Below, piece by piece: positions 17,458-26,824 of a stretch of 64,000 nucleotides of DNA (the stretch's first letter is position 1; every line of letters begins with the position of its first letter). This DNA comes from Streptomyces brasiliensis (lineage in GTDB: Bacteria > Actinomycetota > Actinomycetes > Streptomycetales > Streptomycetaceae). The position numbers and the translations under genes are program-made. The notes below the pieces were generated by a model. The model was not told where the DNA came from. It worked only from the letters and a program-made list of their open reading frames with translations, and ran no database searches. The stretch covers positions 248,001-312,000 of the forward strand of contig NZ_BMQA01000007.1 in NCBI RefSeq assembly GCF_014647875.1, given 5' to 3'.

Positions 17458-18165
17458 TACATCGACGGCATCTTCGACCACCAGGACTCGCACGGCGGGG
17501 GCGGCACCATCACCAACGGTGACACCCAGTGGATGACGGCGGGCGCCGGCCTCCTGCACATCGAGGCCCCGCCGGAGCACCTCGTCGTGTCCGGTGGCCT
17601 CTTCCACGGTCTGCAGCTGTGGGTGAACCTGCCGGCCAAGGACAAGATGATGGCGCCGCGCTACCAGGACATCCGTGCAGGCAGCGTCCAGCTGCTCACG
17701 TCCCCCGACGGCGGCGCGCTCCTGCGCGTCATCGCCGGTGAGCTGGACGGTCACGCGGGCCCCGGCGTCACGCACACGCCGATCACCATGATCCACGCGA
17801 CGCTGGCGCCCGGCGCGGAGATCACGCTGCCCTGGCGCGAGGACTTCAACGCCCTGGCGTACGTGCTGGCGGGCAGGGGCACGGTCGGCGCCGACCACCG
17901 CCCGGTCAAGCTCGGCCAGGCCGCGGTCTTCGGCAACGGCTCCTCGCTGACCGTCCGCGCGGACGAGAAGCAGGACTCCAACACCCCTGACCTCGAGGTC
18001 GTCCTCCTCGGTGGTCAGCCGATCCGTGAGCCCATGGCCCACTACGGCCCGTTCGTCATGAACACCCGCGAAGAGCTCCAGCAGGCCTTCGAGGACTTCC
18101 AGAAGGGTCGCCTCGGCACCGTCCCGGCGGTCCACGGCATGACGGAGGCCGGCCCGCAGGCCTGA
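17458..18165 (+). pseudogene. Pirin family protein, 5'-deleted
   Basis: The reading frame from YIDGIFDHQDSHGGGG onward is a clean pirin: TITNGDTQWMTAGAGLLHIE, the FHGLQLWVNLPAKDK strand and the second cupin domain to the end at 18165. Pirins normally have about 100 more N-terminal residues, including the first metal His pair (HPHRGFETVTY), and these are absent. A perfect ribosome-binding site (AAGGAGG, 17451-17457) runs directly into TACATC of the coding region with no start codon; an in-frame stop lies at 17437. The first usable ATG (17533) is inside the first cupin domain. A deletion between two short TACATC-like repeats would explain this exactly. The remaining protein would lack its iron site. 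Confidence 0.8.
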
Positions 18166-18193
18166 CCCCGGCCCCGCACCCCCGCACCACCCC

Positions 18194-18227
18194 GACGAGC
18201 CGTGCGCCATGTGGCCCACGGCTCGTC
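18194..18227 (+). terminator. Terminator after the pirin gene
   Basis: GACGAGCCGTG and CACGGCTCGTC form an 11-bp perfect stem with a 12-nt loop, 29 bp beyond the pirin stop. Confidence 0.8.
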
Positions 18228-18299
18228 GTCGTCCGGCGGCGGGGCGGTGTCGGACGGCTGACGACCCGTCACCCGGCCGGACCGTGCGCGCAGGACACG

Positions 18300-19358
18300 G
18301 TGGGCGGTGCGTGGTGCGCTGGGGGAGTGCAGCTGCTCCCCGAACCGATCCGGCGCCTCGCGGCCTGGTGCGTGGTGATCCTGCTGGTCTCCGGGGTCGC
18401 GTGGGTCGGGATCCGGCTGTGCGTGGAGTTCCGCACGGCCGTGACACCCGTGCTGCTCGCACTGCTGGGCACCGCGCTGCTCGGGCCGCTGTACCGGCGC
18501 CTCGTGCGAGCGGGCGTCCAGCGGTCCGTGGCCGCCGGGCTCACCTGTGTCGCGGTCGTGGCCGTGGTCGGCGGCGCCGTGTACATCGTGGTCGCCGCGC
18601 TGATCGACACCGGGAACGAGATCATCGCCTCGCTGCGGCAGGCCGGCAAGTCCCTCGCCCAGCACTTCGGGGCGGCCGGCACTTCGCTCGACGACCTCGC
18701 CGCCAACTCCAAGGGCCTGCTGGCCAAGTTCGGCGGAACGGCCGCCGCCAACGTGATCAGCGGGGTGAGCGTGGTCGCCGAGTCCATCGCCATGGCCGTA
18801 CTCGCCCTGCTGCTCGTGTTCTTCTTCCTGCGCGACTCCCACCGGGCCGTAGAGACCCTCAGATCCGTCGCCCCGCGCGGCACCGCCGGCCTCCTCGAGG
18901 CCATGGCCCGCCGTGCCTTCGGGGCGATCGAGGGATTCATGCGCGGCACCACCGTCATCGCGCTCATCGACGCCCTCTGCATCACCCTCGGACTGCTCGT
19001 GCTCCAGGTGCCGGGCGCGCCGGGCCTGGGCGCGCTGGTCTTCGTCGCCGCCTACATCCCCTACCTCGGCGCCTTCCTCTCCGGCGCGGTGGCCGTGCTC
19101 GTGGCGCTCGCCGACCGGGGTTTCGTGATCGCGCTGTGGGTGCTCGGCGTCGTGGTCGCCGTCCAACTGCTGGAGGGGCATGTGCTGCAGCCGATGATCC
19201 AGAGCAGGACCGTGCAGATGCATCCGGCGGTGGTGATGGTCACGATCACGGCAGGGGCGTCCGTCGCGGGGATCGTGGGGTTGCTGCTGGCCGTACCGCT
19301 GACCGCGGCCGCCTTCGGCGTCGTGCACGAACTCAGGAGCCGGTACGCCCCCGAGTAG
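18300..19358 (+). CDS. AI-2E family (PerM-like) transporter
   Basis: This 352-residue integral membrane protein has paired N-terminal helices (~20-65 and ~75-100), a soluble amphipathic middle (~100-155) and five C-terminal helices. Family features are visible: FFFLRDSHRAVETL, the YIPYLGAFLSG segment and VQLLEGHVLQPMIQSRTVQMHP. The last of these is the conserved signature of the AI-2E/PerM family. Members export small molecules such as AI-2 or act in Na+/H+ exchange; the substrate here is unknown. The GTG at 18300 has AGGA 5 nt upstream; GTG 18327 is an alternative start. It is convergent with a broken PAS/GAF gene, with 10 bp between. Confidence 0.88.
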   Translation: MGGAWCAGGVQLLPEPIRRLAAWCVVILLVSGVAWVGIRLCVEFRTAVTPVLLALLGTALLGPLYRRLVRAGVQRSVAAGLTCVAVVAVVGGAVYIVVAALIDTGNEIIASLRQAGKSLAQHFGAAGTSLDDLAANSKGLLAKFGGTAAANVISGVSVVAESIAMAVLALLLVFFFLRDSHRAVETLRSVAPRGTAGLLEAMARRAFGAIEGFMRGTTVIALIDALCITLGLLVLQVPGAPGLGALVFVAAYIPYLGAFLSGAVAVLVALADRGFVIALWVLGVVVAVQLLEGHVLQPMIQSRTVQMHPAVVMVTITAGASVAGIVGLLLAVPLTAAAFGVVHELRSRYAPE

Positions 19359-19368
19359 TCACCGTCGT

Positions 19369-20119
19369 TCACCGGTGCTCGTACAGCTCGAACCAGATGC
19401 TCTTGCCCTCGCCTCGCGGAGTGACCCCACTCGTTGACGGCACGTCCGGTGCGGATCACCTCCGCCGCCGGGTAGTGCGTCTCCAGCGGCATGTTGAAGA
19501 AGGGCGCCTTGGTACCCAGCTCCTGCCCGTGGTGGCCGATGATCGTCAGCCGGCCGCCGACCGGGGCGTACACCGCGAGCCCGTCCGGCGTGAAGCCCGG
19601 CATCGACAGTCCGGCCGCGACCCGCAGGGCCTCCGCCATGGACCGTGCCTCCGCCAGCGCCCGGCCCGCGTCCAGCAGGAACGCCTCCCAGGAGCGCCGC
19701 CAGTCCCCCGTGACCGCGCTCCGGCCCGCCGGTGTTCCCGGTGTCGGCTCGGTGACCTCCTGGAGGGTGCAGATCAGTTCGTACGCGTGTCTCTCGGGGT
19801 CGTAGGACGGCTTGGAGCGGCTGCGGACGACCCGGACGATACGGCCCTGCTCGTCCATGACCCGGATCCGCACCTCGGCGAGCGTGCCCTCGGCGGCGGC
19901 CAGCTGGACCACCCCGGTGATCTCGTTCCAGTCGACGGAATGAAACCGGGCCCGTAGCCGGGCCTCGGAGAGAGTGGCCGGCTCGGCGGGCATCCCGATC
20001 AGCCGTGCCGCCTCCGCGTCCGCGGTGACCAGCCCGGTGGCGGTGTCCCAGTGCCACAGCCCGGTTGCGAGGGCGGCCAGGACGTCCCCGGTGGCGGGCA
20101 GGGGCCCGCCAGTAAGCAT
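19369..20119 (-). pseudogene. PAS-GAF-PP2C-HATPase signalling protein, central block deleted
   Basis: The N-terminal ~235 residues (MLTGGPLPATGDVLAALATG onward) give a PAS domain (LWHWDTATGLVTADAEAARL) and the beginning of a GAF domain (AGLSMPGFTPDGLAVYAP), reaching HYPAAEVIRTGRAV. Immediately after, in a different frame, comes VTPRGEGKSIWFELYEHR and a stop at 19369, which is the characteristic C-terminal strand of an RsbW-like ATPase domain. The rest of the GAF, the whole SpoIIE phosphatase and most of the HATPase are missing, and the joint is out of frame near 19420-19440. This looks like one large internal deletion with both ends preserved. It is divergent from aspS. Confidence 0.8.
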
Positions 20120-20217
20120 TGCCCCACTTTATGGAGAGATGATCGAAGAATGCCACCGGTCGTCCACCGGGTAATGGTGGGGAGCCGATCTTGGGGTGCC
20201 CGGTAGGCTTGGGGGGA

Positions 20218-20231
20218 GTTTCACGTGAAAC
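20218..20231. other. parS site (ParB-binding palindrome)
   Basis: GTTTCACGTGAAAC is an exact match to the actinobacterial ParB-binding 14-bp palindrome. It lies 36 bp before aspS and is flanked by G6 on the left and C6 on the right. In Streptomyces such sites cluster around oriC and organise ParB nucleoprotein complexes for chromosome segregation during sporulation. Confidence 0.92.
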
Positions 20232-20266
20232 ACGCCCCCCGATCCGCGAAGACTGGATGAACGACG

Positions 20267-22030
20267 ATGCATCGGTACAGGTCCCACACCTGCGGCGAGC
20301 TCCGCGCCTCTGACGTCGGCACCGACGTCCGGTTGAGTGGCTGGCTGCACAATCGGCGCGACCTGGGCGGCATCCTCTTCATCGATCTGCGCGACCACTA
20401 CGGCATCACGCAGCTCGTGGCCCGCCCCGGCACGGCGTCGTACGAGGCCCTCGACAAGCTCTCCAAGGAGACCGTCGTCCGCATCGACGGCCGCGTGGTC
20501 TCCCGGGGCGCGGAGAACGTGAACCCGGACCTGCCGACCGGCGAGATCGAGATCGAGGTCTCCGAGGTCGAGGTGCTGGGCGCGGCCGCCCCGCTCCCCT
20601 TCACGATCAACGCCGAGGACGGGGTCAACGAGGAGCGGCGCCTGGAGTACCGCTTCCTCGACCTGCGCCGTGAGCGCATGCACCGCAACATCATGCTGCG
20701 TACGGCCGTGATCTCCGCGATCCGGCACAAGATGACGGCGCTGGGCTTCAACGAGATGGCGACGCCGATCCTGTCCGCGACCTCCCCCGAGGGCGCGCGT
20801 GACTTCGTCGTCCCGTCCCGTCTGAACCCGGGCAAGTTCTACGCGCTCCCCCAGGCGCCGCAGCAGTTCAAGCAGCTGCTGATGATCTCCGGCTTCGACC
20901 GCTACTTCCAGATCGCGCCCTGCTTCCGTGACGAGGACGCCCGCGCGGACCGCTCGCCCGGCGAGTTCTACCAGCTCGACGTCGAGATGAGCTTCGTCGA
21001 GCAGGAGGACGTGTTCCAGCCGATCGAGCAGCTGATGACGGAGCTGTTCGAGGAGTTCGGGAACGGCCGCCACGTCACCTCGCCCTTCCCGCGGATCCCG
21101 TTCCGCGAGGCGATGCTGAAGTACGGCTCCGACAAGCCGGACCTGCGCGCCAAGCTCGAACTCGTCGACATCACCGACATCTTCGAGGGTTCGGAGTTCA
21201 AGGCGTTCGCCGGCAAGCACGTCCGTGCCCTGCCGGTCCCGGACGTCTCCTCCCAGCCCCGCAAGTTCTTCGACCAGCTCGGCGACTTCGCGGTGACGCT
21301 GGGCGCGAAGGGCCTGGCCTGGGTCCGTGTCGCCGAGGACGGCTCCCTCTCGGGCCCGATCGCGAAGTTCCTCACGGAGGGCAACGTCGCGGAGCTGACG
21401 AAGCGCCTGTCCCTCGCTCCCGGCCATGCGGTGTTCTTCGGCGCGGGCGAGTTCGACGAGGTCTCGAAGATCATGGGCGCGGTGCGCGTCGAGGCCGCCA
21501 AGCGTGCCGGCCACTTCGAGGAGAACGTCTTCCGCTTCTGCTGGATCGTCGACTTCCCGATGTACGAGAAGGACGAGGAGACCGGCGCGATCGACTTCTC
21601 GCACAACCCGTTCTCGATGCCGCAGGGTGGTCTGGAGGCGCTGGAGACCCAGGACCCGCTGGACATCCTGGGCTGGCAGTACGACATCGTCTGCAACGGC
21701 GTCGAGCTGTCGTCCGGAGCGATCCGGAACCACGAGCCGGACATCATGCTCAAGGCGTTCGAGATCGCGGGCTACGACCGCGAGACGGTGGAGGAGAAGT
21801 TCGCGGGCATGCTCCGCGCGTTCCGCTTCGGCGCCCCGCCGCACGGCGGCATCGCCCCGGGTGTCGACCGCATCGTCATGCTCCTCGCGGACGAGCCGAA
21901 CATCCGCGAGACGATCTCCTTCCCGCTCAACGGCAACGCCCAGGACCTGATGATGGGCGCTCCGACGGAGCTGGAAGAGGCCCGGCTGAAGGAACTGCAC
22001 CTGTCGGTGCGGAAGCCGCAGCCGAAGTAG
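20267..22030 (+). CDS. aspS: Aspartyl-tRNA synthetase
   Basis: This 587-residue class II synthetase charges tRNA with aspartate. The N-terminal OB-fold anticodon domain ([21 protein letters not shown]) is followed by the catalytic core: motif 1 region [20 protein letters not shown], motif 2 [29 protein letters not shown], and motif 3 [14 protein letters not shown]. The bacterial GAD insertion lies at ~290-420. Length and order match bacterial AspRS. The leader contains a perfect parS palindrome, so ParB may bind over its promoter. A very strong terminator follows the stop, so it is monocistronic. Confidence 0.98.
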   Translation: MHRYRSHTCGELRASDVGTDVRLSGWLHNRRDLGGILFIDLRDHYGITQLVARPGTASYEALDKLSKETVVRIDGRVVSRGAENVNPDLPTGEIEIEVSEVEVLGAAAPLPFTINAEDGVNEERRLEYRFLDLRRERMHRNIMLRTAVISAIRHKMTALGFNEMATPILSATSPEGARDFVVPSRLNPGKFYALPQAPQQFKQLLMISGFDRYFQIAPCFRDEDARADRSPGEFYQLDVEMSFVEQEDVFQPIEQLMTELFEEFGNGRHVTSPFPRIPFREAMLKYGSDKPDLRAKLELVDITDIFEGSEFKAFAGKHVRALPVPDVSSQPRKFFDQLGDFAVTLGAKGLAWVRVAEDGSLSGPIAKFLTEGNVAELTKRLSLAPGHAVFFGAGEFDEVSKIMGAVRVEAAKRAGHFEENVFRFCWIVDFPMYEKDEETGAIDFSHNPFSMPQGGLEALETQDPLDILGWQYDIVCNGVELSSGAIRNHEPDIMLKAFEIAGYDRETVEEKFAGMLRAFRFGAPPHGGIAPGVDRIVMLLADEPNIRETISFPLNGNAQDLMMGAPTELEEARLKELHLSVRKPQPK

Positions 22031-22041
22031 GCGTTCACGCG

Positions 22042-22076
22042 AAGCGGCCCGGAACCTCGGAGGTTCCGGGCCGCTT
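22042..22076 (+). terminator. Terminator of aspS
   Basis: A perfect 17-bp inverted repeat (22042-22058 with 22060-22076, effectively a short loop) ends in CTTTCG. It lies 11 bp past the aspS stop. It could also serve the convergent CoA-binding gene. Confidence 0.9.
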
Positions 22077-22123
22077 TCGCATGTGTGCGGCCGAGGTCCG
22101 GGCGGAAGCGCGGCAGCGGATCG

Positions 22124-22543
22124 TCAGCCGAGCCCCAGCCGGGGTATCTCCCGTCCCGGGGAGCGGTCCATCACCATCAACAGGCCGGCCTCGCGAGTCC
22201 TGTCGTAGGCGGCCTCGTCTATGACGTCCACCTGGAACCAGACCGCCTTGGCGCCGATCGCCACAGCCTGGTCGGCGATGGCTCCGGCGAGGGCGGAGTT
22301 GACGAACACGTTCACCACGTCCACCGGGAAGGGGATCGCCGCGAGGGAGGCGTAGCCCTGCTCACCGTGCACCGCCTCGGCCTTCGGATGCACGGGCACG
22401 ACCCTCTTACCGATGCGCTGCAGCTTCGCGGCCACGCGGTAGGCAGCCCGTTCGGGGTTGTCGGACAGGCCCACCACGGCCCAGGTGTCTCCAGCAGCGG
22501 TGAGAATCTGCCTCATCGTCATGTCATCGCTGTAGATCGTCAT
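22124..22543 (-). CDS. CoA-binding domain protein (YccU-like)
   Basis: This 139-residue single Rossmann domain belongs to the succinyl-CoA-synthetase-alpha CoA-binding superfamily: WAVVGLSDNPERAAYRVAAKL, then KRVVPVHPKAEAVHGEQGYASL, then VDVVNVFVNSALAGAIADQAV. Proteins of this type bind CoA or a related nucleotide and have no defined catalytic role. The ATG at 22543 is chosen because GGAGG lies 8 nt upstream; the reading frame is open far upstream but not coding-like. It is convergent with aspS and read in the same direction as the nucleotidyltransferase gene upstream. Confidence 0.88.
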   Translation of the reverse strand: MTIYSDDMTMRQILTAAGDTWAVVGLSDNPERAAYRVAAKLQRIGKRVVPVHPKAEAVHGEQGYASLAAIPFPVDVVNVFVNSALAGAIADQAVAIGAKAVWFQVDVIDEAAYDRTREAGLLMVMDRSPGREIPRLGLG

Positions 22544-22632
22544 GCCCGGCACCTCCGTGAGGGTCGTCAGCAGCATGAGGAGACGGTAGTGGCTCTGCAT
22601 ACTGTATGCAATGCCTGTCGCCATATGACCCA

Positions 22633-23361
22633 TCAACCGTCCTCCCCGTCCGGAGACGCACCGTCCTCCAGGAGGCGTTCCGCGATGTCGTCGGACCAGC
22701 GCTGGGCCCAGGCGCGCAGGGTGCTGATCGCGGTGTCGTCCAGGCCGTATCTCAGGAAGTCCGCGTCGGAGTAGAAGTCCGTGCCGGTGAGGCGGGACTG
22801 GAGGGTGGGCAGGTCGAAGGGGTCGTGGGCGTGGCGGCGGCCAAGTTCCTCCAGGTCGGGGAGGGAGAAGCGGGCCGCGGCCGCCTGCGCGTCGATCAGG
22901 TCGACGGCCGCGCCCCGGTCGTACAGAGCCCGGATCTTCGTGCCGACGGCGTCCTCGAGCGAGAGGGCCGGGCCGTACTCGGTGAGCGCCGGCGGCTGCC
23001 AGAAGACCTCCTTGTGCAGTGCCAGGGCGCACGGGCGGCCGGTCGGCGGGTCCGTGACCGTCAACTGCGCGGTGAGCGCGGTGACGGGCCCGGCCTGGAC
23101 CTGCCTTCCCCGCGCCTCCAGGGCCGCGCCGACGGCATGTGCGATCCGCTCCATCGGCTCGGGGCTCTCGGTGGCGAAGTCGAGGTTGGCGTGCGGGCGT
23201 TGCAGCAGTCCGTGCGCCTGGAGAGCACAGCCACCGGCGAGGACCAGGTCGTGGGGGATGCCGGCGGACACGACGTCGGCGAGGAGCCGGTCCTGGAGTT
23301 CGGGGAGGTTCACGGCATCCGTACTCTGCCAGAACAGGGACGCCGTGCCTGTCCACGGCAC
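22633..23361 (-). CDS. AbiEii/AbiGii toxin-like nucleotidyltransferase-fold protein
   Basis: This 242-residue protein has the nucleotidyltransferase fold of the AbiEii/AbiGii family: HDLVLAGGCALQAHGLLQRP followed by NLDFATE, with D-x-E-like acidic residues in the place of the catalytic pair. Later come LSLEDAVGTKIRALYDRGAAVDLIDAQ, the conserved KIRALxxRxxxxDLxD block. AbiEii proteins are toxin partners of AbiEi antitoxins in type IV systems; here no antitoxin gene is adjacent, so it may be a domesticated or solitary member. The start may instead be GTG 23313, which would begin at NLPELQDRLL. It lies 10 bp downstream of the second metG. Confidence 0.8.
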   Translation of the reverse strand: MPWTGTASLFWQSTDAVNLPELQDRLLADVVSAGIPHDLVLAGGCALQAHGLLQRPHANLDFATESPEPMERIAHAVGAALEARGRQVQAGPVTALTAQLTVTDPPTGRPCALALHKEVFWQPPALTEYGPALSLEDAVGTKIRALYDRGAAVDLIDAQAAAARFSLPDLEELGRRHAHDPFDLPTLQSRLTGTDFYSDADFLRYGLDDTAISTLRAWAQRWSDDIAERLLEDGASPDGEDG

Positions 23362-23371
23362 CCCCGTCGGG

Positions 23372-24958
23372 CTATGTGTTCGGGTTCTCCTCCAGGCGGG
23401 GGAACAGGGCTGGGCCCTTGGCCACCGTTGTGCCGGGTGGGAGTCGGCCCCATCCGCCGGCCTCGTGGATTCGCTGGGCGGGCAGGGGGCCGAGAGACGG
23501 TTCCGCGCCCAGGGATGTCCAGAGCTGCTGGGACGTCCGGGGCATGACCGGGTTCAGCAGGACCGCCACCGCCCGGAGGGACTCCGCGGCCGTGTACAGG
23601 ATCGTGCCCAGGCGGGCTCTGGCCTCCGGCGTGTCGTCCTTCGCGATCTTCCACGGCTGCTGCTGCGTGAGGTAGCCGTTGACCTGGCGGACGAAGTCGA
23701 AGATCGCCAGGATGCCGCCCTGGAAGTCCAGCTGGTCGCCGACGCGGCGGTCGGCCTCGGTGACGGTCCTCGTGAGGCTTTCGCGAATCGTCCGCTCCGC
23801 CTCGCCGTCCGTCTTCGCTTCCGGGAGCGTGCCGGCGAAGTACCGGCCGATCATCGCCGTCACCCGGGAGGCCAGGTTGCCGTAGTCGTTCGCCAGCTCG
23901 CTCGTGTAGCGGGCCGTGAAGTCCTCCCAGGAGAACGAGCCGTCCTGGCCGAAGGCGATGGCGCGCAGGAAGTACCAGCGGTACGCGTCCACGCCGAAGT
24001 GCGAGGTGAGGTCCTGCGGTTCGATGCCGGTCAGGTTGGACTTCGACATCTTCTCGCCGCCGACCAGCAGCCAGCCGTTGGCAGCGATCCGGCCCGGCAG
24101 CGGCAGGCCCTGTGCCATGAGCATCGCCGGCCAGATCACCGCGTGGAAGCGGAGGATGTCCCTGCCGATCAGATGGACGTCCGCGGGGAAGACGTCGTCG
24201 AATCGGGCCGGGTTCTCGTTGTAGCCGACCGCCGTCGCGTAGTTGAGCAGGGCGTCGGCCCAGACGTAGATGACGTGGTGTTCGTCCCAGGGGACCGGGA
24301 CGCCCCAGGCGAACGTCGAGCGGGAGATGGAGAGGTCCTGCAGGCCCCTGCGGACGAAGTTCACGACCTCGTTGCGCGCCGACTCGGGCTGGATGAAGTC
24401 GGGGTGCGCCTCGTAGTGCGCGAGGAGCCGGTCGCCGTAGTCGCTCAGTCTGAAGAAGTAGTTGTCCTCGCTGAGCATCTCCACCGGCCGGCGATGGATC
24501 GCGCACAGCTTCTGTCCCGCGAACTCGCCCTCGCCGTCGATGAGTTCACCGGGCAGCTTGAACTCCTCGCAGGCCACGCAGTACGGGCCCTCGTAACGGC
24601 CCTGATAGATCTCGCCCTTGTCGTACAGGTCCTGGAAGAACTCCTGGACCCGGTCCGTGTGCCGTTGTTGCGTGGTGCGGATGAAATCGTCGTTCGAGAT
24701 CTGCAGGTGCTCCCACAGGGGTTGCCAGGCATCCGTGACCAGGCGGTCGGCCCACTCCTGCGGGCCGACCCCGTTCGCCTCGGCCGTGCGCAGGATCTTC
24801 TGGCCGTGTTCGTCGGTGCCGGTGAGGAACCAGACGCGCTCGCCGCGCTGCCGGTGCCAGCGGGCGAGCACGTCCGCCGCGACCGTGGTGTAGGCGTGAC
24901 CGAGGTGCGGTGCGTCGTTGACGTAGTAGATCGGGGTGGTGACGTAGTACGACGTCAC
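23372..24958 (-). CDS. Methionyl-tRNA synthetase, second type (KMSKS form)
   Basis: This 528-residue class I synthetase begins with YYVTTPIYYVNDAPHLGHAY (HxGH motif as HLGH) and carries EKMSKSNLTG (KMSKS, ~300). The connective-peptide zinc site reads CVACEEF and LCAIH, a single CxxC/CxxH cluster. Then come the anticodon helical bundle (WEDFTARYTSELANDYGNLASR) and C-terminal helices. There is no C-terminal tRNA-binding OB domain. This is the short MetRS class distinct from its neighbour. It starts 4 bp after the other metG and is certainly in the same operon, as the distal gene. Either enzyme could be the housekeeping one. Confidence 0.94.
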   Translation of the reverse strand: MTSYYVTTPIYYVNDAPHLGHAYTTVAADVLARWHRQRGERVWFLTGTDEHGQKILRTAEANGVGPQEWADRLVTDAWQPLWEHLQISNDDFIRTTQQRHTDRVQEFFQDLYDKGEIYQGRYEGPYCVACEEFKLPGELIDGEGEFAGQKLCAIHRRPVEMLSEDNYFFRLSDYGDRLLAHYEAHPDFIQPESARNEVVNFVRRGLQDLSISRSTFAWGVPVPWDEHHVIYVWADALLNYATAVGYNENPARFDDVFPADVHLIGRDILRFHAVIWPAMLMAQGLPLPGRIAANGWLLVGGEKMSKSNLTGIEPQDLTSHFGVDAYRWYFLRAIAFGQDGSFSWEDFTARYTSELANDYGNLASRVTAMIGRYFAGTLPEAKTDGEAERTIRESLTRTVTEADRRVGDQLDFQGGILAIFDFVRQVNGYLTQQQPWKIAKDDTPEARARLGTILYTAAESLRAVAVLLNPVMPRTSQQLWTSLGAEPSLGPLPAQRIHEAGGWGRLPPGTTVAKGPALFPRLEENPNT

Positions 24959-24962
24959 TCGC

Positions 24963-26687
24963 TCAGCCCTCCTCGCCGCCGAACCGCTCCTTGTACGCCG
25001 CCAGGTCGTCGTCCGTCAGCTTGGCGAACAGCACCGGCGGGACCGTGAAGGGGGTGCCGGACGGGACCGCGGTCAGGGACTTCGCCTCTTCGGGCGAGAC
25101 CCAGACCGCACGCTTTTGATCAGACGCAGTGTCCGGCAGCGCGAACGCCGCGCGCATCGCCGCAGCCGTCGACGGGATGACGGGCTCCGAGACCACCGCG
25201 TAGAGGTGGATCAGGTTCATCGCCGTGCGCAGGGTGAGCGCCGCGCCGTCCTTGTCGGTCTTGATCTCCAGCCAGGGGGCCTTCTCCTCGAGGTAGGAGT
25301 TGCCCGCCGACCACAGGGCGCGCAGCGCGGCGGCCGCCTTGCGGAACTGAAGGGACTCCATGTGCTCCTCGTACTCGGCGAGCAGGCGCGCGATCTCCGC
25401 GCCGAGCCGCGCCTCCGCCTCACCGGGCTCGCCGCCGGCCGGGACCTCCTCGCCGAAGCGCTTCTTCGAGAAGGACAGGACGCGGTTGACGAAGTTGCCC
25501 AGGGTGTCGGCCAGGTCCTTGTTGACCGTCGCCGTGAAGTGCTCCCAGGTGAAGGACGCGTCGTCCGACTCGGGGGCGTTGGCGATCAGGAAGTAGCGCC
25601 AGTAGTCGGCGGGGAGGATCTCCAGGGCCTGGTCGGTGAAGACGCCGCGCTTCTGGGAGGTGGAGAACTTTCCTCCGTAGTACGTCAGCCAGTTGAAGGC
25701 CTTGACGTAGTCGACCTTCTTCCACGGCTCGCGCACGCCCAGCTCGGTGGCCGGGAACATCACGGTGTGGAAGGGGACGTTGTCCTTGGCCATGAACTCC
25801 GTGTAGCGGACGTCCGCGTCGACGTCGTACCACCACGACTTCCAGTCGCCGCCGGTGGCGTCGGCCCACTCCTTCGTCGCGCCGATGTACTCGATCGGGG
25901 CGTCGAACCAGACGTAGAAGACCTTGCCCTCGGCGGCCAGCTCGGGCCAGGTGTCCGCCGGGACCGGGACGCCCCAGTCCAGGTCACGGGTGATCGCGCG
26001 GTCGTGCAGGCCCTCGGTCAGCCACTTGTGCGCGATGGAGGAGGCCAGCTGCGGCCAGTCCTTGTCGTGCCGGGCGACCCATTCACGGACCTCGTTCTCC
26101 AGCTTCGACTGGAGGAGGAAGAGGTGCTTGGTCTCCCGCACCTCCAGGTCCGTGGAGCCCGAGATCGCGGATCGGGGGTTGATCAGGTCCGTGGGGTCGA
26201 GGACGCGGGTGCAGTTCTCGCACTGGTCGCCGCGGGCCTTGTCGTAGCCGCAGTAGGGGCAGGTGCCCTCGACGTAGCGGTCCGGGAGGAAACGGCCGTC
26301 GGTCGGGGAGTACACCTGGCGGATCGCCCGCTCCTCGATGAAGCCGTTCTCGTTGAGGCGGCGGGCGAAGTGCTGGGTGATCTCGACGTTCTCGGCGGAG
26401 GAGCTGCGGCCGAAGTAGTCGAACGCTAGTGCGAAGCCGTCGTAGACCGCCTTCTGGGCGTCGTGGGCCTGGGCGCAGAACTCGGCGACCGAGAGACCGG
26501 CCTCCTTCGCGGCCAGCTCGGCGGGGGTGCCGTGCTCGTCCGTCGCGCAGATGTAGAGGACGTCGTGGCCGCGCTGGCGGAGGTAACGGGAGTACACGTC
26601 GGCCGGGAGCATGGACCCCACCATGTTGCCCAGGTGCTTGATCCCGTTGATGTACGGAAGGGCGCTGGTGATGAGGTGTCGAGCCAT
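24963..26687 (-). CDS. metG: Methionyl-tRNA synthetase, E. coli-type (KFSTS form)
   Basis: This 574-residue MetRS has [20 protein letters not shown] (HxGN-type HIGH motif), a two-cysteine-pair zinc knuckle (CPYCGY, CENC), and [11 protein letters not shown] as the KMSKS-equivalent at ~340. The helical anticodon domain follows ([20 protein letters not shown]). It belongs to the MetRS1 class, unlike the adjacent KMSKS-type enzyme. It is the promoter-proximal gene of a two-gene metG operon. No T-box or leader peptide is visible in the 137 bp upstream; that space is occupied by the terminator of the VWA gene. Confidence 0.95.
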   Translation of the reverse strand: MARHLITSALPYINGIKHLGNMVGSMLPADVYSRYLRQRGHDVLYICATDEHGTPAELAAKEAGLSVAEFCAQAHDAQKAVYDGFALAFDYFGRSSSAENVEITQHFARRLNENGFIEERAIRQVYSPTDGRFLPDRYVEGTCPYCGYDKARGDQCENCTRVLDPTDLINPRSAISGSTDLEVRETKHLFLLQSKLENEVREWVARHDKDWPQLASSIAHKWLTEGLHDRAITRDLDWGVPVPADTWPELAAEGKVFYVWFDAPIEYIGATKEWADATGGDWKSWWYDVDADVRYTEFMAKDNVPFHTVMFPATELGVREPWKKVDYVKAFNWLTYYGGKFSTSQKRGVFTDQALEILPADYWRYFLIANAPESDDASFTWEHFTATVNKDLADTLGNFVNRVLSFSKKRFGEEVPAGGEPGEAEARLGAEIARLLAEYEEHMESLQFRKAAAALRALWSAGNSYLEEKAPWLEIKTDKDGAALTLRTAMNLIHLYAVVSEPVIPSTAAAMRAAFALPDTASDQKRAVWVSPEEAKSLTAVPSGTPFTVPPVLFAKLTDDDLAAYKERFGGEEG

Positions 26688-26748
26688 CGGGGGCTGCTCC
26701 CAGGTCGGGGTGTTGTACGAACCTTGAAATCGTAGCCGACATGTGTAT

Positions 26749-26788
26749 GCCGCCCGCTTCCCGTTTTACGGGGTGAGAAGCGGGCGGC
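26749..26788 (-). terminator. Terminator of the VWA gene
   Basis: GCCGCCCGCTTC and GAAGCGGGCGGC form a perfect 12-bp stem with a 16-nt loop. It is 37 bp after the VWA stop and insulates the metG pair downstream. Confidence 0.88.
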
Positions 26789-26824
26789 ACGGGGGCTTCG
26801 GGGTGTTATCGGTGTTATGTGGCG

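Noticed and set aside
26688..26824. Possible T-box or leader peptide before metG
   Set aside because: No specifier or T-box core is seen; the space is explained by the terminator of the VWA gene.
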